Part shown: positions 35,923 through 47,500 of the stretch, piece by piece
How positions within the stretch are numbered: the first letter of the stretch is position 1
Layout: every line of letters starts with the position of its first letter
Assembly (NCBI RefSeq): GCF_027942865.1
Contig: NC_134515.1
Span: 29,068,449 to 29,132,448, forward strand
DNA length: 64,000 bases
Source of the DNA: Odontesthes bonariensis
Lineage: Eukaryota > Chordata > Actinopteri > Atheriniformes > Atherinopsidae
Direction of reading: 5' to 3'
Position numbers and translations under genes: made by a program
Notes under the pieces: model-generated
The model's database searches: none
What the model was told of the DNA's origin: nothing
What the model saw: the letters and a program-made list of their open reading frames with translations, nothing else

Positions 35923-38900
35923 CACAAGATATAACCTCATTTGGAGACCACCACCGTGTCTACACTCCGGACTTATCCTATCATACATCATGTCACGTTC
36001 AACTTTATTCTACAGCAGAGACTAAAACTTTATCCTGATTTTATACATGAACTTTATTGCAATTATTTGTACTTCAAATATATATTTTTGTGAATCGATA
36101 CATTTGTGTTAAACTTTCATTTGATCTGTCTTTGTTGAAGTATATGCAGGCAAACGTCAAACAAACAAATCAAGTCTATTAAATGATAGATTATATAATG
36201 AAAGTGCTTTATGGATGTTTGAAATAAATTCTATAAATCAAAAAAGATGGGGTCAAGGAAAAGCATTGTTAAAAGATTTAAGAGATCTTCAGGTGGTGTG
36301 CTAGATGCGGTGTTTCTGGATATATAAAAGAATTGAGAAATTGACCTTAAGTACATTTCACTGGTAATTAGTAACATAACAGGGGAGATTTTGAGCAATT
36401 TAAGAAATAAACACAAAAACAGTCGTAAAGTCCCCAGCTATGAGGTCTGTTTGTTATCAACTAATGAAAATCAACATGTAGTTCAGGGGTTTATGAAAGG
36501 TCACTGTCCTGCTTTGACAACCCACCAGGACTAACTTTCATTTGTGGTAATATCCGGCATTTTGTTGATCTACATTTTGTCTTCTTAGACAGTGTCCCAG
36601 CAGCCACATGAGCTCTCAGTGCCTTAGATACAGACAAAGGGGGGGGAAAGACTTTAAATGCATTCTGATTGCTTTCAGCCTCTTTTAAATTTTCCAAATT
36701 TTGTTAGGTTTTGGATACTTCTATAAAACGGTTCGGCAAGTGTTTTTTCCTCAATCTACACACAATGCACCTCAATGTTAAAGCAAAACTGCAGCTTATC
36801 AAATGGAAAATATTGAATAGTCCAAAACAAAGACCAGCTGTAAACCTTTTCCCCACAGATAAAGTAATATCTACAAAGGGGAAATAGTGTTCTTAACACA
36901 CATTTCTTTTTCTCTTTCTTTCTGTTTCTTTTCTTGCGGTTTGAGCCTACAGGCTTGCAATCCAACGTGGAAAATATAAAGAAAGGCCAAACAGAACAGA
37001 GCATAAGGCGAAACTGTTTTCACAGGATGTTTTGTTTTCTTTTTATCCTATTTTTTTCTGTTTATACATACATTCATAAATACCTACAGTTTATCATCAA
37101 CAAATGGCCCCTTAAAAATGAGTTTTGCCCTTTATTTATACATTTACTTCGTTAATTGTGGTGTTATAAATAGCTGCAGCTGTTCCTCACTTCATAAATT
37201 ATCTTTAGAGGAAACTGCCGTTCTTTTAGATTAGAATTAGATTAGATATAAAGTTGAGTCTAACACACAAAAAATTGTTATAAACTTTCAACATTTTCAA
37301 AATGCCCCAGATCTAAAGAGTGTATGTATGAGGTGTGAGATCCATCTGTCTGTGATGGAGATATTATTTCTGTCAGTGTAAGAGTCAGACTCGAAAGCAG
37401 TTTTGAGGCGGTTGTTGATTTGTGTTGGTGGAGAAACTGTAGGTGCTCTCGCTCCTGCTGTGAGGCACCATTTCCTCTAACGGCAACTTGTTTCCAAACT
37501 CAGGGGTCTATCTTTTTTATGCAGTTGGTTTCGTTTAAGCTTCCTTTTCTGAACTACTACTTTTTTTGTTGTCTCTTTTTGTGTTGATCATGTAGGTGGT
37601 ACAACCAACGGTGCAACACCTCTGAAGACTTCAGAGAAAACATATAAATAGACTTTATGGAAAAAAAGCATCTTTTTTTTATTTATTTTATTCTTTCTTT
37701 CTATTTGTGTATTTAAATTACTTCTCATATTAGAATTCATGAATAAAAAGGAACAGAATAGGTGTCAGTTTGTAAAATTGTGTCACAGTGCAGAACAAGA
37801 GCACCTGTTGGCTTTCTATTAGCATTTTAGGAGGTCAACAGGAACAGATGTGGCAGGATGTTTGGTCTGCAAACAACAAAAAAAAAGCCACTCCACACAC
37901 ACAGTGTTTGAAACTTTTAAGCATCTCCCAACCACATTCGGTGGTACCTTTTTTAAAGAATGTTTAGTTTAATTCCTGTTTAAGAAGAGGAAACACAGCT
38001 CAGCTGATGCACATCCAGTGTGTATGGACTTTCACAGCTGCAGAGAAATCCAGCAGCTGCAGTAAAACCCACTAAGCACCACAGAGGAGTTAAAACCTAC
38101 TACTGAGATCTCCACCTGCTTTACAGAGTCAGACACAGGAAATGTACTGTATTATAGTGAACACTACCATGTCTATAAACATGGATTAGAGATCAAACAT
38201 GAGGTCTAGTGCCTCATCGGGAGCAGCTGAACAGAAAATGTGAACAGACCACCATCTACTGGCACATCCCCAGACAACACTAATAACAGTGAACATCATC
38301 ATCGTCATGATGATTTGTTCTCTTTTTTTTGTTAAAAGAATGTGATTACAATACTTTATCTATATATGTATCATTTGATTTGGTGATTATGGCCTATAAA
38401 CATTGTGGAATTATATCTATTAATGGTGTAAAATCCTAAATCGTTGACAAGAATACTTTTAAACTACATCAGAGGTGTCATTGAAAAAAAATAAAACGAA
38501 TGATAAAAATCAGTCATTTGTTTGGATCATAATGATGAATCTTATTTTTCAAAACTGGTTCAATTACTCCAACTCATTTAGCCTTAAAACAGTTTTTTTC
38601 CCCAAAACTTGTGTAAAGTTCTGAAAACAGCATCAAAGGCAGGAATAGTTTTTTCACTGAATATTAAAAAAATATAAATATATTTTTTTTTAAAAGACCT
38701 TTTAGAATGTTTATAATGTGCCCAAATATACAGCCATATGGAGCCGTGTGGGAACAACCTTCAGCCATGAGAACAATAGAGTCCTGCAACAGATGGTGCG
38801 GTCCCCAGAGGGCCCTGATCTCAACATCATGGAGTAACTCCGAGATTACATGAAGAGACAGAAGCAGCAACAGCCTAAATCTATACAGCTACACAAGGCA

Positions 38901-39698
38901 CAAAATACCAAAAGACAAACTACAAAACCTACATTTAGTAGATTCAGGTGTTGCCTGATATGTGGGCAGAAAAAAGGTTCAACCAAACTGGTCAGTCTGA
39001 AAGGGAGAGTGCAAAAAGTACATAGCATTAAAAAGTCCTTTGGTTGTGAGCCAACAGTTCATTTCTAATAAAAGCAGAAATGAGACCATGGTGAAGAGAA
39101 AGCTGGTGAAGAGAAATCAGGAGGAGTCATTTCAGAGGGGAGTGTATAGTAGCACATTACCAGCAGGCTTAAACAACATTAAATAGGTGGTGAGCTGAGA
39201 TCTGTCCGGGTCAAACCACAGAAGATACTGTTGGAAAGTCCAGCTCTTTTCTGAGATCTGGCTCCACATCATCCATTTTCTACACAGTTTTGATCTATGA
39301 TATTAGAATGTGTAGAAATTAAACAGCATTTTCAAATCTCACTCATCTCTGCCTTCTCCTCGTTATTTCTGTCTCTGTGCTCTCCTCTGCCTACAGACTT
39401 TACCACTGTTTCTGTTGCACAGCATGCCCCTCTGCTTTTGACCTGTTAGTATAATCCTGGTTTGTTATCACACATGACTGGTTGCATGACGTCAACACAG
39501 TTAGCGAAAGCTTTTGGCCATTGTAAAGCAGCGTTCCTCTTGTTGCATATACAAAAAAAATCCCAAATACATTATTACAAAAAAAAAAAGTCTCTCAGCA
39601 GGGAGACAGCTCCCATTTAATCACACAAATGATCACTAGAGAGGTAAAAAAAAAAAAGTTAGACAAAAGCTGTTTTAGCACCTAACATAGCCAGGAAA
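35923..39698. other. Intergenic with repeat debris
   Basis: No convincing gene. A splice-like site near 37594 (CATGTAG, then a short frame ending in TGA) could be an alternative last exon of the Ig-domain gene but has no support beyond phase. The left end abuts the 3' UTR of the Ig-domain gene; the right end abuts the long inverted-repeat element. Confidence 0.4.
38720..38880 (+). pseudogene. Short Tc1-like transposase fragment
   Basis: The + strand reads QQMVRSPEGPDLNIME, a stop, then LRDYMKRQKQ. This resembles the PDLN-x-I-E block of Tc1 transposases just after the third catalytic region. It is a short, degraded piece without termini. Confidence 0.5.
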
Positions 39699-40067
39699 CT
39701 ATGGGGGAAATTTTGTGTCAAAAAAATTAATATAAATATGAACGAATTTATAAATGTATATATAATTAATATAATATAAAAATGTGACACACAAATAAAT
39801 GTATATATGTATATAAATATACATACATTTGTAAATATATTTTCGAGATTTTAAAATAAATATGCTTGACTTTGTGTGTGCAGTCTGGCAGTCTGCATTT
39901 GTGGATCCATTTTTTGCATTTGTGGATCCATTGTTTGCTCTCGTGTCCATGGCGTAATTTTGACACACTCTTACCGTGCTGCGAGATGCACAAACAAATG
40001 CATGCCGATTTGAATGTGAACAGCGGCACAGCCCTCTATTCACGGAGCATCCACCAGATGGCAGTGT
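39699..40067 (+). repeat. Left long terminal inverted repeat
   Basis: AT-rich outer half, then two copies of a GCATTTGTGGATCCATT unit, then a unique inner half containing CAAATGCATGCCGATTTGAA. The same order, inverted, is found at the right end. Confidence 0.88.
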
Positions 40068-40242
40068 GCAAGGAACAGGGCAATGGCAGTACCTGGCAGT
40101 CCAAGACAGAGGCTTTGGACGATCAATATGGAGTCGACAAGTGGAACAACTGGATGGGTATGACTAGCAGTTTAATCATTTATGACTTTTCCTAAATCCC
40201 TTTGGCTAGGCAGAATGAAAGGTAAAATGTATTAAACTTATT

Positions 40243-40254
40243 AGGGTTAGGGTT
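40243..40254 (+). repeat. Two telomere-like hexamers
   Basis: TTAGGGTTAGGG directly before the 8-bp target site of the hAT element. Two units are too few to argue for a telomere insertion. Confidence 0.5.
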
Positions 40255-40610
40255 ATAACCAGGCACGTGCACAGACATTTTGGGGGGCAGGTGCTCAAGC
40301 AAAAAAAAGGGCGCCCATCGCCAAAATTATACATGAAATTAAAATAATGATAAATAAATAAATAACACAGTCGGATATTTTCAACGTATATATTTATTTT
40401 TGTTAACGCAACCAATACTAACTCAAATTATCAAATTGAATAAATAAATGAATAATAGGCAAAAACAAGGCCAGACAAAAACAAAGACAAAACAAAGACG
40501 GGCTGATGGCTACAATTTCGCTGGTACTTGTGACTTGGTAAAGGTTCATTCATTCAAGGCCATATTGTATAACCAAATAATATGTTAAATAATAAAAAAA
40601 ATATTTTAAC

Positions 40611-41051
40611 TTAAAACTCTGCTCTGAATAAATTAAAGGATCTTCCCAGGAGCATCCTCCTTGGTGCCATCTCTTGGAAGATTTTTATTACTTCACTGTG
40701 ATTTATTTCAATGTCTTGCTCAATGGCAAGCAGGAGAAGGTCGGAGAGTCTTTCTTCCCCACAGAGACTCCTGAGCCTGGTCTTTATTATCTTCAGTTTT
40801 GAAAAGGATCTTTCCACTGAAGCTGTTGTCACTGGCAGTGTTGCATAGATCCTTACCATCTTCACAAATGTTGGAAAGATGAGCTGGCCAGTGTTCTCTT
40901 CAACAATGGCAAGGATTTCTTGCAGGTTCTTCGAGGGAAAGCTGGAGTGGAACACCTTTAGCTCTGTCTTCAGCTGGTCCTCATTTTCCTCATAGAAGTC
41001 ACAAAGAACATGGACAGCTTCCTCTGCCTCTGGGTTTGGGGTGCTTACCAC
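40611..41051 (-). pseudogene. hAT transposase C-terminal domain
   Basis: A 146-codon frame containing IYATLPVTTASVERSFSKLK, IKTRLRS and RLSDLLLLAIEQD, the hAT dimerisation domain in its usual order. The N-terminal zinc finger and catalytic part are absent. The frame starts at an internal Met without a family-like N terminus. Confidence 0.85.
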
Positions 41052-41430
41052 ATTACCTCACCAGACTGTCATGTAGCTCAACTTAAGACCTACCTTCCTT
41101 TTCAATAATTAAAATAATTAATGTCTGACTGCCTGCCTCTCTCCCCTCTCTCTTCATTAAACATGACAAATGTCAGTAAACAACTGGGCAAGGCTTTTAA
41201 ATCATGGATTTCGTGAGGTTTTTTTTTTGTTTGTTTTTTAGCAAACGTCGGACCAGTTGCGACGTAATGTTTTCAGCGGCGCTAATTGTTGTTGTTAATT
41301 TATCACCAAACAACGTCGGGGTATTGCACTGTCATTACCTGTCTGTCTGATCCTCCGGGTCAGAGAAGAAGTTGGCTTCAGCCGTTTAGCCTGACGCTCA
41401 GCACTGCACGCGCAGTAGGCAGTCAGGGTA

Positions 41431-41942
41431 GGCGTCCACTATTCCGGCACGTCAACGTAACTCGCCGGATTGGATGCCTAGTTGTCGCCGTGTTGCTACT
41501 ACAGTGGGTGTGTACAGAGGGGCGTGTGAAATGGCTCCGGGGGAAAGTAAATAACTTGTGATTTTAACCAACCGAAGTTTCTCCCTCTAAAAATTTGAGT
41601 TTTGGAGGGAAATTAATGTGTATAAATCGTCAGCAATGGAACATTATTTCATATTGTACCATGGATCCGGATCTGCGAGCGAGGAGAGCTGCTGTGCTGC
41701 TGCTGCTGCTGAGACACAGGAGATCACATGATCTACTGCCATTGGATAACGCACTCCGTCTGCCGTGGCAAATTTGCATAAAGTTTGGCCGAGCCCAACT
41801 TTTTGACGTGCCGCAGGTCCGCCGCTCGCCGTGCCGGAATCCCAGCATGCTTTGCGAGCACGGCGACAACGATCGGCCGGATTTCATTGAAAATGAATTG
41901 AATGCGTTGGATACGGCTTGACGTGCCGGAATAGTGGACGCC
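41431..41942. mobile_element. MITE with 25-bp perfect TIRs
   Basis: GGCGTCCACTATTCCGGCAC at the left is exactly inverted at the right, and the match continues to 25 bp. TA dinucleotides border both ends, as in Tc1/mariner-type insertion. The 512-bp unit is relatively CpG-rich, has a short CTG run and no coding capacity. It lies inside the hAT element. Confidence 0.85.
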
Positions 41943-42226
41943 TACCGTCAGTGAAGGAGGAGGAGGGAGGGGCGCGTGGGAGGCTTGTGGGCGCCGCGGT
42001 GCATGTCGGGGCGAAATTCTCACAAGAACTCAAATAAAAATCAGATATCGAAACACAGTTGGGGGGAATTGATGACAGAAAAAGTAATTTTTATTTTATT
42101 ATATTTATAAAAAATTGGGCACCAGCAGAAAGGGCACTTTTTTCATCCAGGGCAAAAGGGCAGGTGCTTGAGCACCACTAGGGGTCTATCTGTGCACGTG
42201 CTTGGTTATAACCAGCTATAACCCGC

Positions 42227-42595
42227 GATTTTTTTTCTCATGCTTTGAAACCTGCAGCTTATAACATAGTGCAGCTGATGTTCATTGTGTTATATTTGTT
42301 ATCTAAATGTTCAGAACACGTTTCAGAATCAAAGGTAAAATGATCTGGAGCTAGCATTGGCGTAGATAGAATCAGAGTAGATAGAACCTAGAGAATCTTT
42401 GATAGATTCCGATTCAGGTTCTAGGTCAGTGGGAGAAAGCATTCTGACAACAGAATAGCTATTGATGCTAGCGGAGCTGCTATGAGTAGCGTCATTGATT
42501 ATATGTTCTGAACATTTAGATAACAAATATAACACAATGAACATCAGCTGCACTATGTTATAAGCTGCAGGTTTCAAAGCATGAGAAAAAAATCA
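42227..42595. mobile_element. Fold-back element with ~91-bp arms
   Basis: Arms at about 42227-42318 and 42504-42595 are nearly perfect inverted copies; the main visible difference is one T in a homopolymer. The roughly 185-bp centre contains further short inverted pieces (AGAACCTAGAGAATC and its partner). No target duplication was identified. Confidence 0.8.
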
Positions 42596-42631
42596 CGGTA
42601 TATAGGCGCGCCTCCGTTAAGTTCTGATGGC

Positions 42632-42696
42632 GTTGCCCCTGGCAACCAATAGCGTCTCCTGCCAACATGGCCGACCGGCCGACCGGCTCACGTGAC
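42632..42696 (+). promoter_or_regulatory. X-box/CCAAT/E-box promoter-like cluster
   Basis: GTTGCCCCTGGCAAC fits the RFX X-box (GTNRCC, 3-nt spacer, RGYAAC). It overlaps a CCAAT box and is followed by CCAACATGGCCGACC (YY1-like) and CACGTGAC (USF-like E-box), all in a GC-rich stretch within AT-rich surroundings. It lies upstream of the + strand integrase-like exons and could be their promoter. Confidence 0.45.
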
Positions 42697-43821
42697 TCCT
42701 CATTCTCAATAGCTGGAGATCACAGTATTTGTAATACAGTAGTGGTTTTGGGTCTAACATCTGCGAGCATTAGCCAAGATCATGGTAAAGTGACAAACCT
42801 GGCTGAATAATTGAGTAAATAATTAAATAAGTAAATGAATGACTTCGCTTGTTTATGGCGTCGACTGTACGTTATATCATCGCAGAGGCTTGCCAAAAGC
42901 TTTTCTTTTGGCATGTTAAGTTGTGCCAGAAAACGATCGCCCTCAATGCAATCCAAGTATGCATACGAAATCCGTTTGGCTTTGTGTCTGTTTCTTATCA
43001 CACTTGTATTGCATTGCGAATGCATGTATTCGGGTTGTTTGGGTGCTTAAAGGGGAACTCCGGGGCATTTGAAGCGCGTTTCCATTGCTAGAGGTTGTCA
43101 AATACTGATAGTAGGACACAGAGAGGTGCAAATCTGCGCTCCCTGTGTGGAGATCGCGCTGTTCGCACAGCGTGTCATGCGAGGCTAATACGTGGTGGCT
43201 AAGGGGCAACTGCTAAACTTCCACGTAAAACAACAACTTGCACACAGCAGAAACGTCACACCACTTTATAAACCATCCGACAATAAAGTCACAAGCCTTA
43301 CCATCAAAACCAAATGCATGGTTCTCACATTACTGGCATGGGGACGTTACAAAACAACTTTATAAACAGCATGTAACTCACCGGCTGGTTGTAGGCTCGC
43401 GCATGTGAAAGCCCAAAAGAGTCGATGGACGATAATCCCATATACAAAACAATTATTTTCTCAAGAAAAACTGCGTTCAAGTATTTAAAACATTACAACA
43501 ATACATGCCCAGTAATATTTTGTGTGTTGTGTATTTATGTACTGGTATTCATGTTGCTGAACAATTTACTTTAGGAATAATTTTTCAAAAATCTCTAGAC
43601 GTACTGTAAATAAATTGATCTAAACTGCTCATTTTTTCATCTATTAGGTACAACATCGTCATATTTGGTGGAATTGTAAAAGAAAGGTGGAATTGGAAGA
43701 GTAAAAGTATAAAATTGACATTGACATAGGGTAAAAATTTAAATTGTCAATCCCTGTTGGCGACAACACTAAATCGTAAATAGTACATCCAAAAAGTAGT
43801 GATGTTTTTTCTTTTGAACAG
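42697..43821. other. Region expected to hold integrase 5' exons
   Basis: I searched all frames for the N-terminal and first catalytic blocks of the integrase-like protein whose last exons follow at 43822, and found none. Either these exons were deleted or they have decayed beyond recognition. Confidence 0.45.
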
Positions 43822-44479
43822 GATCGAGAGACTTTGGCGTGATGTGTGGACGGGAGCGGCCAATGTCTACTACCACATCTTTCATAAGCTGGAAGAAGAG
43901 GGCCACCTTGACCTCACGAACATCACTCATTTCTTCTGCCTCCATTTTGTGTTCCTGCCCCGTCTACAGTTTTCCTTGGACCTGTTCCGTCAAGGATGGG
44001 ACAACCATGCTTTGAGGACAGAACAAAACATGACCCCAAACCAGCTGTGGGAACTTGGGCAAATTCAACATCCCATTCACGACACAGAGGTAGACAAAGA
44101 ACCACCTTTTCTGTGAATAAAATGCATGTGCCTACAGATTTTTAGATTGTAAGAGAAATACAGTATTTGGCACCAAGTTTTTTTTTTTTTTTTTTTCATA
44201 GCGAATGATCATAATTGTGAACCCTGAGGTTAAAATGCATTATGCTTCTTTATTCTTGTTAAGGAGTTGAACCTTCCAGACATTGATTGGGAGCAGAGTG
44301 GGGATGTCCCAGAGCCCCACCATGGAGTACAAGTTCCTCAATTTGAAAGCCCACTCAATCCAGAGGATCTCAATTTATTGAAGGAACACATTGATCCACT
44401 GAAGCCATCACAAAACAGTGGAATAGACATCTACTTTGAAACTTTAACATACGTCCAAAACTTAATCAAGAACCACTAA
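43822..44479 (+). pseudogene. Integrase-like transposase, last two exons
   Basis: Exon 43822-44089 follows a TTTTCTTTTGAACAG acceptor and ends at GAG/GTAGAC; exon 44264-44479 follows TTGTTAAG and ends with TAA, joined in phase 0. The product begins RIERLWRDVWTGAANVYYHI, continues with LFRQGWDNHALRTEQNMTPN and QLWELG, and closes with LPDIDWEQSG. This matches the C-terminal half of a family of uncharacterised integrase-core proteins common in fish and invertebrates; from memory, the Glu in RIERLWRD is the third acidic residue of the triad. The two upstream aspartate blocks are missing from this copy, so it is probably inactive. It ends 37 bp from the stop of the opposing HECT gene. Confidence 0.7.
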
Positions 44480-44516
44480 ATGTATATCCCACCCACACGC
44501 GTGCGCACACAGACAG

Positions 44517-47500
44517 TTACACACAAGAAAACTCCTGCCCCTGAAGGTATCCATTACAGAGCACTAATCTGAAATCGGCAATGCTTCTGATGTGTGCCAC
44601 AGGCAAAGTAATGGTGTTCGTGCATGCTGCAACAACAGGGTAGCATACCCTGTGTTCACCATACAATGATGTGCAGTCATGGTTGAATGTAACTGTGAGA
44701 ACAAATTTGCTCTTTTCTTGTGCATTAAGAGGGATATGACCCTGGCCTGTAATCCACTGGAGGATATCTTTTGGGCACAGGGGGCGCAGCTCATTCTCAT
44801 CTGAAAGCACAGAGAATTAGGAAATGGTGTGTGATTATTCTTCTTTTTTTAAACAGCTGTTCATTCTTCATAAATACTTTTTTTTTGGTCATTGCTAAAA
44901 CGTTTAACACCTGTGAACAAAGTGGACATCTGTTTAAAGCAAGTGTTTTACCTTGTTCATGTTCCTGTTCCATGCTCCACTGCAGGATGTCTTTCGGGTG
45001 TTTTGGGACTAAGGGGCGCAGCTTATTCCTGTCTGAAAGCACAGAATTAGGATATGATGCATGATTCTTCTTCTCTTTTTTTTTAACAGCTTGTCATTTT
45101 TCCTAAATACATTTTTTATTGCTGAAACTTCAACCTGTGAATAAAATGGACATCTGTTTAAAACAAGTTGGTTTACCTTCTTCTAGTTCCTGGAGGAAGT
45201 CCTGGAAGTACTGCATTATGGCCACCTCTCTCGCTCTTCTCATCGACCCCTCCTCATTATGCTCAGCCAATAGGATGGAGTTGATGTAATCAGCGTCAAC
45301 CTGTTACAACAATGAAATTATGTTATTTACAGAGCAATGGTAGTGATTTTTACAGTACTTTTACTGCACTTGTTAGTCAATTAAGAAGTTAAGGGCAGCC
45401 ATGGCTTTGTGGTGAAGAAGGGCTTTCATTCATGGGCTTTAGACCAGAGGATTGCAGGTTCAAATCCCACCCTTCCACTCCCTCTTTCACTCCATGGCCG
45501 ACGTGCCCTTGAGCAAGGCACCTAATCCAACATTGCTCCAGGGACTAACCAATAACCTGTAAAATAACTAAGTCACTTAATGAGGATGGGTAAAACAATA
45601 GCTAAGTGTAATGTTATGTACTTACAGTCACTTCATCTCCAGGCACAAACAAGGGCCTACATATGTCTGGGTGCCTGGCCATGATGTTGCCTAACCCAAA
45701 GAGGCTCAGCCCTTCTTTCATTTGTTGCAAAATTGGCAGAAGCCTAAGGTTTGCATGCAAGATCACAGCACTACAACACAGAAAAGTAACGTGAAAAAAA
45801 ACATGAAAACTTATGACATGCAAAGCACAGACCTGTAAACAACACATTACAGCATTACATACAAATATTTTGACACCATGACAGAAAGCGTATCTAACAA
45901 ATTTACATACCGTATCATTTCATCCTTTTTCCCTCCACTGATGAGTCCACTATATCCACAACCAAATACATCATTAGCCAGTTCGTGGAGCTCCAGCTCA
46001 GCAGCTGCTTCAATCTGAATTATAGATAAAGTGAAAGTTTTGTAACCACTGTGACTGTAACCAGTTCATTATTTTAACAACAATGTCTTATAGTAAAAAA
46101 GGGGAAAAAAAAAACACACACTTGAAGTCTGTGCAAAAAACAGCTTTACAGATACTGCAAGCTTTCTGTCTGTACTTTCATCAGGCAGAGTTCTGGCAAT
46201 TTACTTGAAAATTTTTTTTTTTTAAACTGGAAGTCACTACACATTCCAACAGATGAGCGGTGACTCTTCACCACCAACAACAGTGTCTTACCTTAGAGAT
46301 GAGGTCAGTGTAGTTTGCATCAGAAACATCAGCTTTTGTCCAGTCTTCTGACTTTATTTGTCCCAGGCAAAGATAGTGGTAGCACCAGTCCGTGATGAAA
46401 TTGGGTGATGGACCTCCTTCAGCCAGGCTTGCAGAAAAAATTTGTCCAACAGTCCTTGGCAAAACAGACCCAACACCAACAAAACCAGAGTGTAGAAACA
46501 AGCAAAATGTTTATTAAGTTGACATGTTTTTAATATTGTAATCATCAGTAACAAGGGTTATTGTGAAACATGTCTGTATAATCCCATCCCACAAGTGTAG
46601 GACAGTATAGAATACAAGAGAAACATACCTGAAAAGCCCTTTGTCAAAATCAGACAATAAATAAGCTGGAGTGCTGCCATGGGCCCCCTTCTCAAAAAAT
46701 CGTTGCTCGATTCCCTCCACCATTTCTAGTCATGAATAGAATTCAAGATATTTAACCATAAAATTTGTAGAAAAGTAAACAATCATCTTACAGTAATAAC
46801 TTTATACACTTAATCACTTTCCGTATTTGTCAAAAACTCCTTCCTCAGAGCCCCCGTGTCTACTCCTGCTTCCCCCAAGAAAGTGATTTTCAGCTGGTTG
46901 TCTGGAGAAGACTTTTTTTGCCGCTGCCACTGAAGAAGGCCCCTCTCCACCATGTTTTGTCGGGACACCGTCAACCCGAAGACTTTGTCTGTGTTAACAG
47001 CCAATGTAACTGTCTGGATGACATCATCGACACTAAAATAAAGAAATATTATTTTAGCATGCACAGTAACATACAGTTTTCACTGAAATTCATTAGCATG
47101 GAGCCTGGAACCACACTAACCCACAGCCATGGTCACACATAGGCAAGACAGGACACACACACAGTTTAATCTCACAACATAACCTTACAGTTCAGATCAT
47201 AACTGGAGTTTGAAAGCTGTGCCATCTGAATAAAAGTATGAACAACATCATGTACTAGGGTAATATAATATAGTAATTAATTGTTATGTAACTGGACCAA
47301 TCTACACTGCAGGCGTCTTGTTTAGAGATTTCCAGACAATCCTAAAATATACGGCTTGATAAGAATCGTAATTTGAATTCCTTTGTATGTCCAGTGCATG
47401 TCAGTCAACAATAAAACTAACATTAACATTGATAATTAGTTTCCAAAAAATATACAAACCTTTGTATTGGTCCTGCAGCATCCCTTGCAGTTGTACCCAG

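Larger units (their letters stand above)
40260..42204 (-). mobile_element. hAT element inside the giant element
   Basis: Inverted ends CAGGCACGTGCACAGA (left) and CAAGCACGTGCACAGA (right, reversed) are flanked by the exact 8-bp duplication GTTATAAC at 40252-40259 and 42205-42212. The minus strand carries a transposase C-terminal remnant and the interior holds a MITE. The 8-bp duplication and the dimerisation domain both point to hAT. Confidence 0.9.

Noticed and set aside
37595-37624. Possible alternative last exon of the Ig-domain gene (ends in TGA after nine codons)
   Set aside because: The phase fits but the nearer exon at 35878-35922 is equally good and there is no independent support.
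40243-40254. TTAGGG repeats as an interstitial telomere
   Set aside because: Only two units, too few to be meaningful.
45400-45480. tRNA-like sequence with an A box and B box
   Set aside because: It is the diverged head of a SINE followed by a SINE body; it does not fold as a full tRNA.
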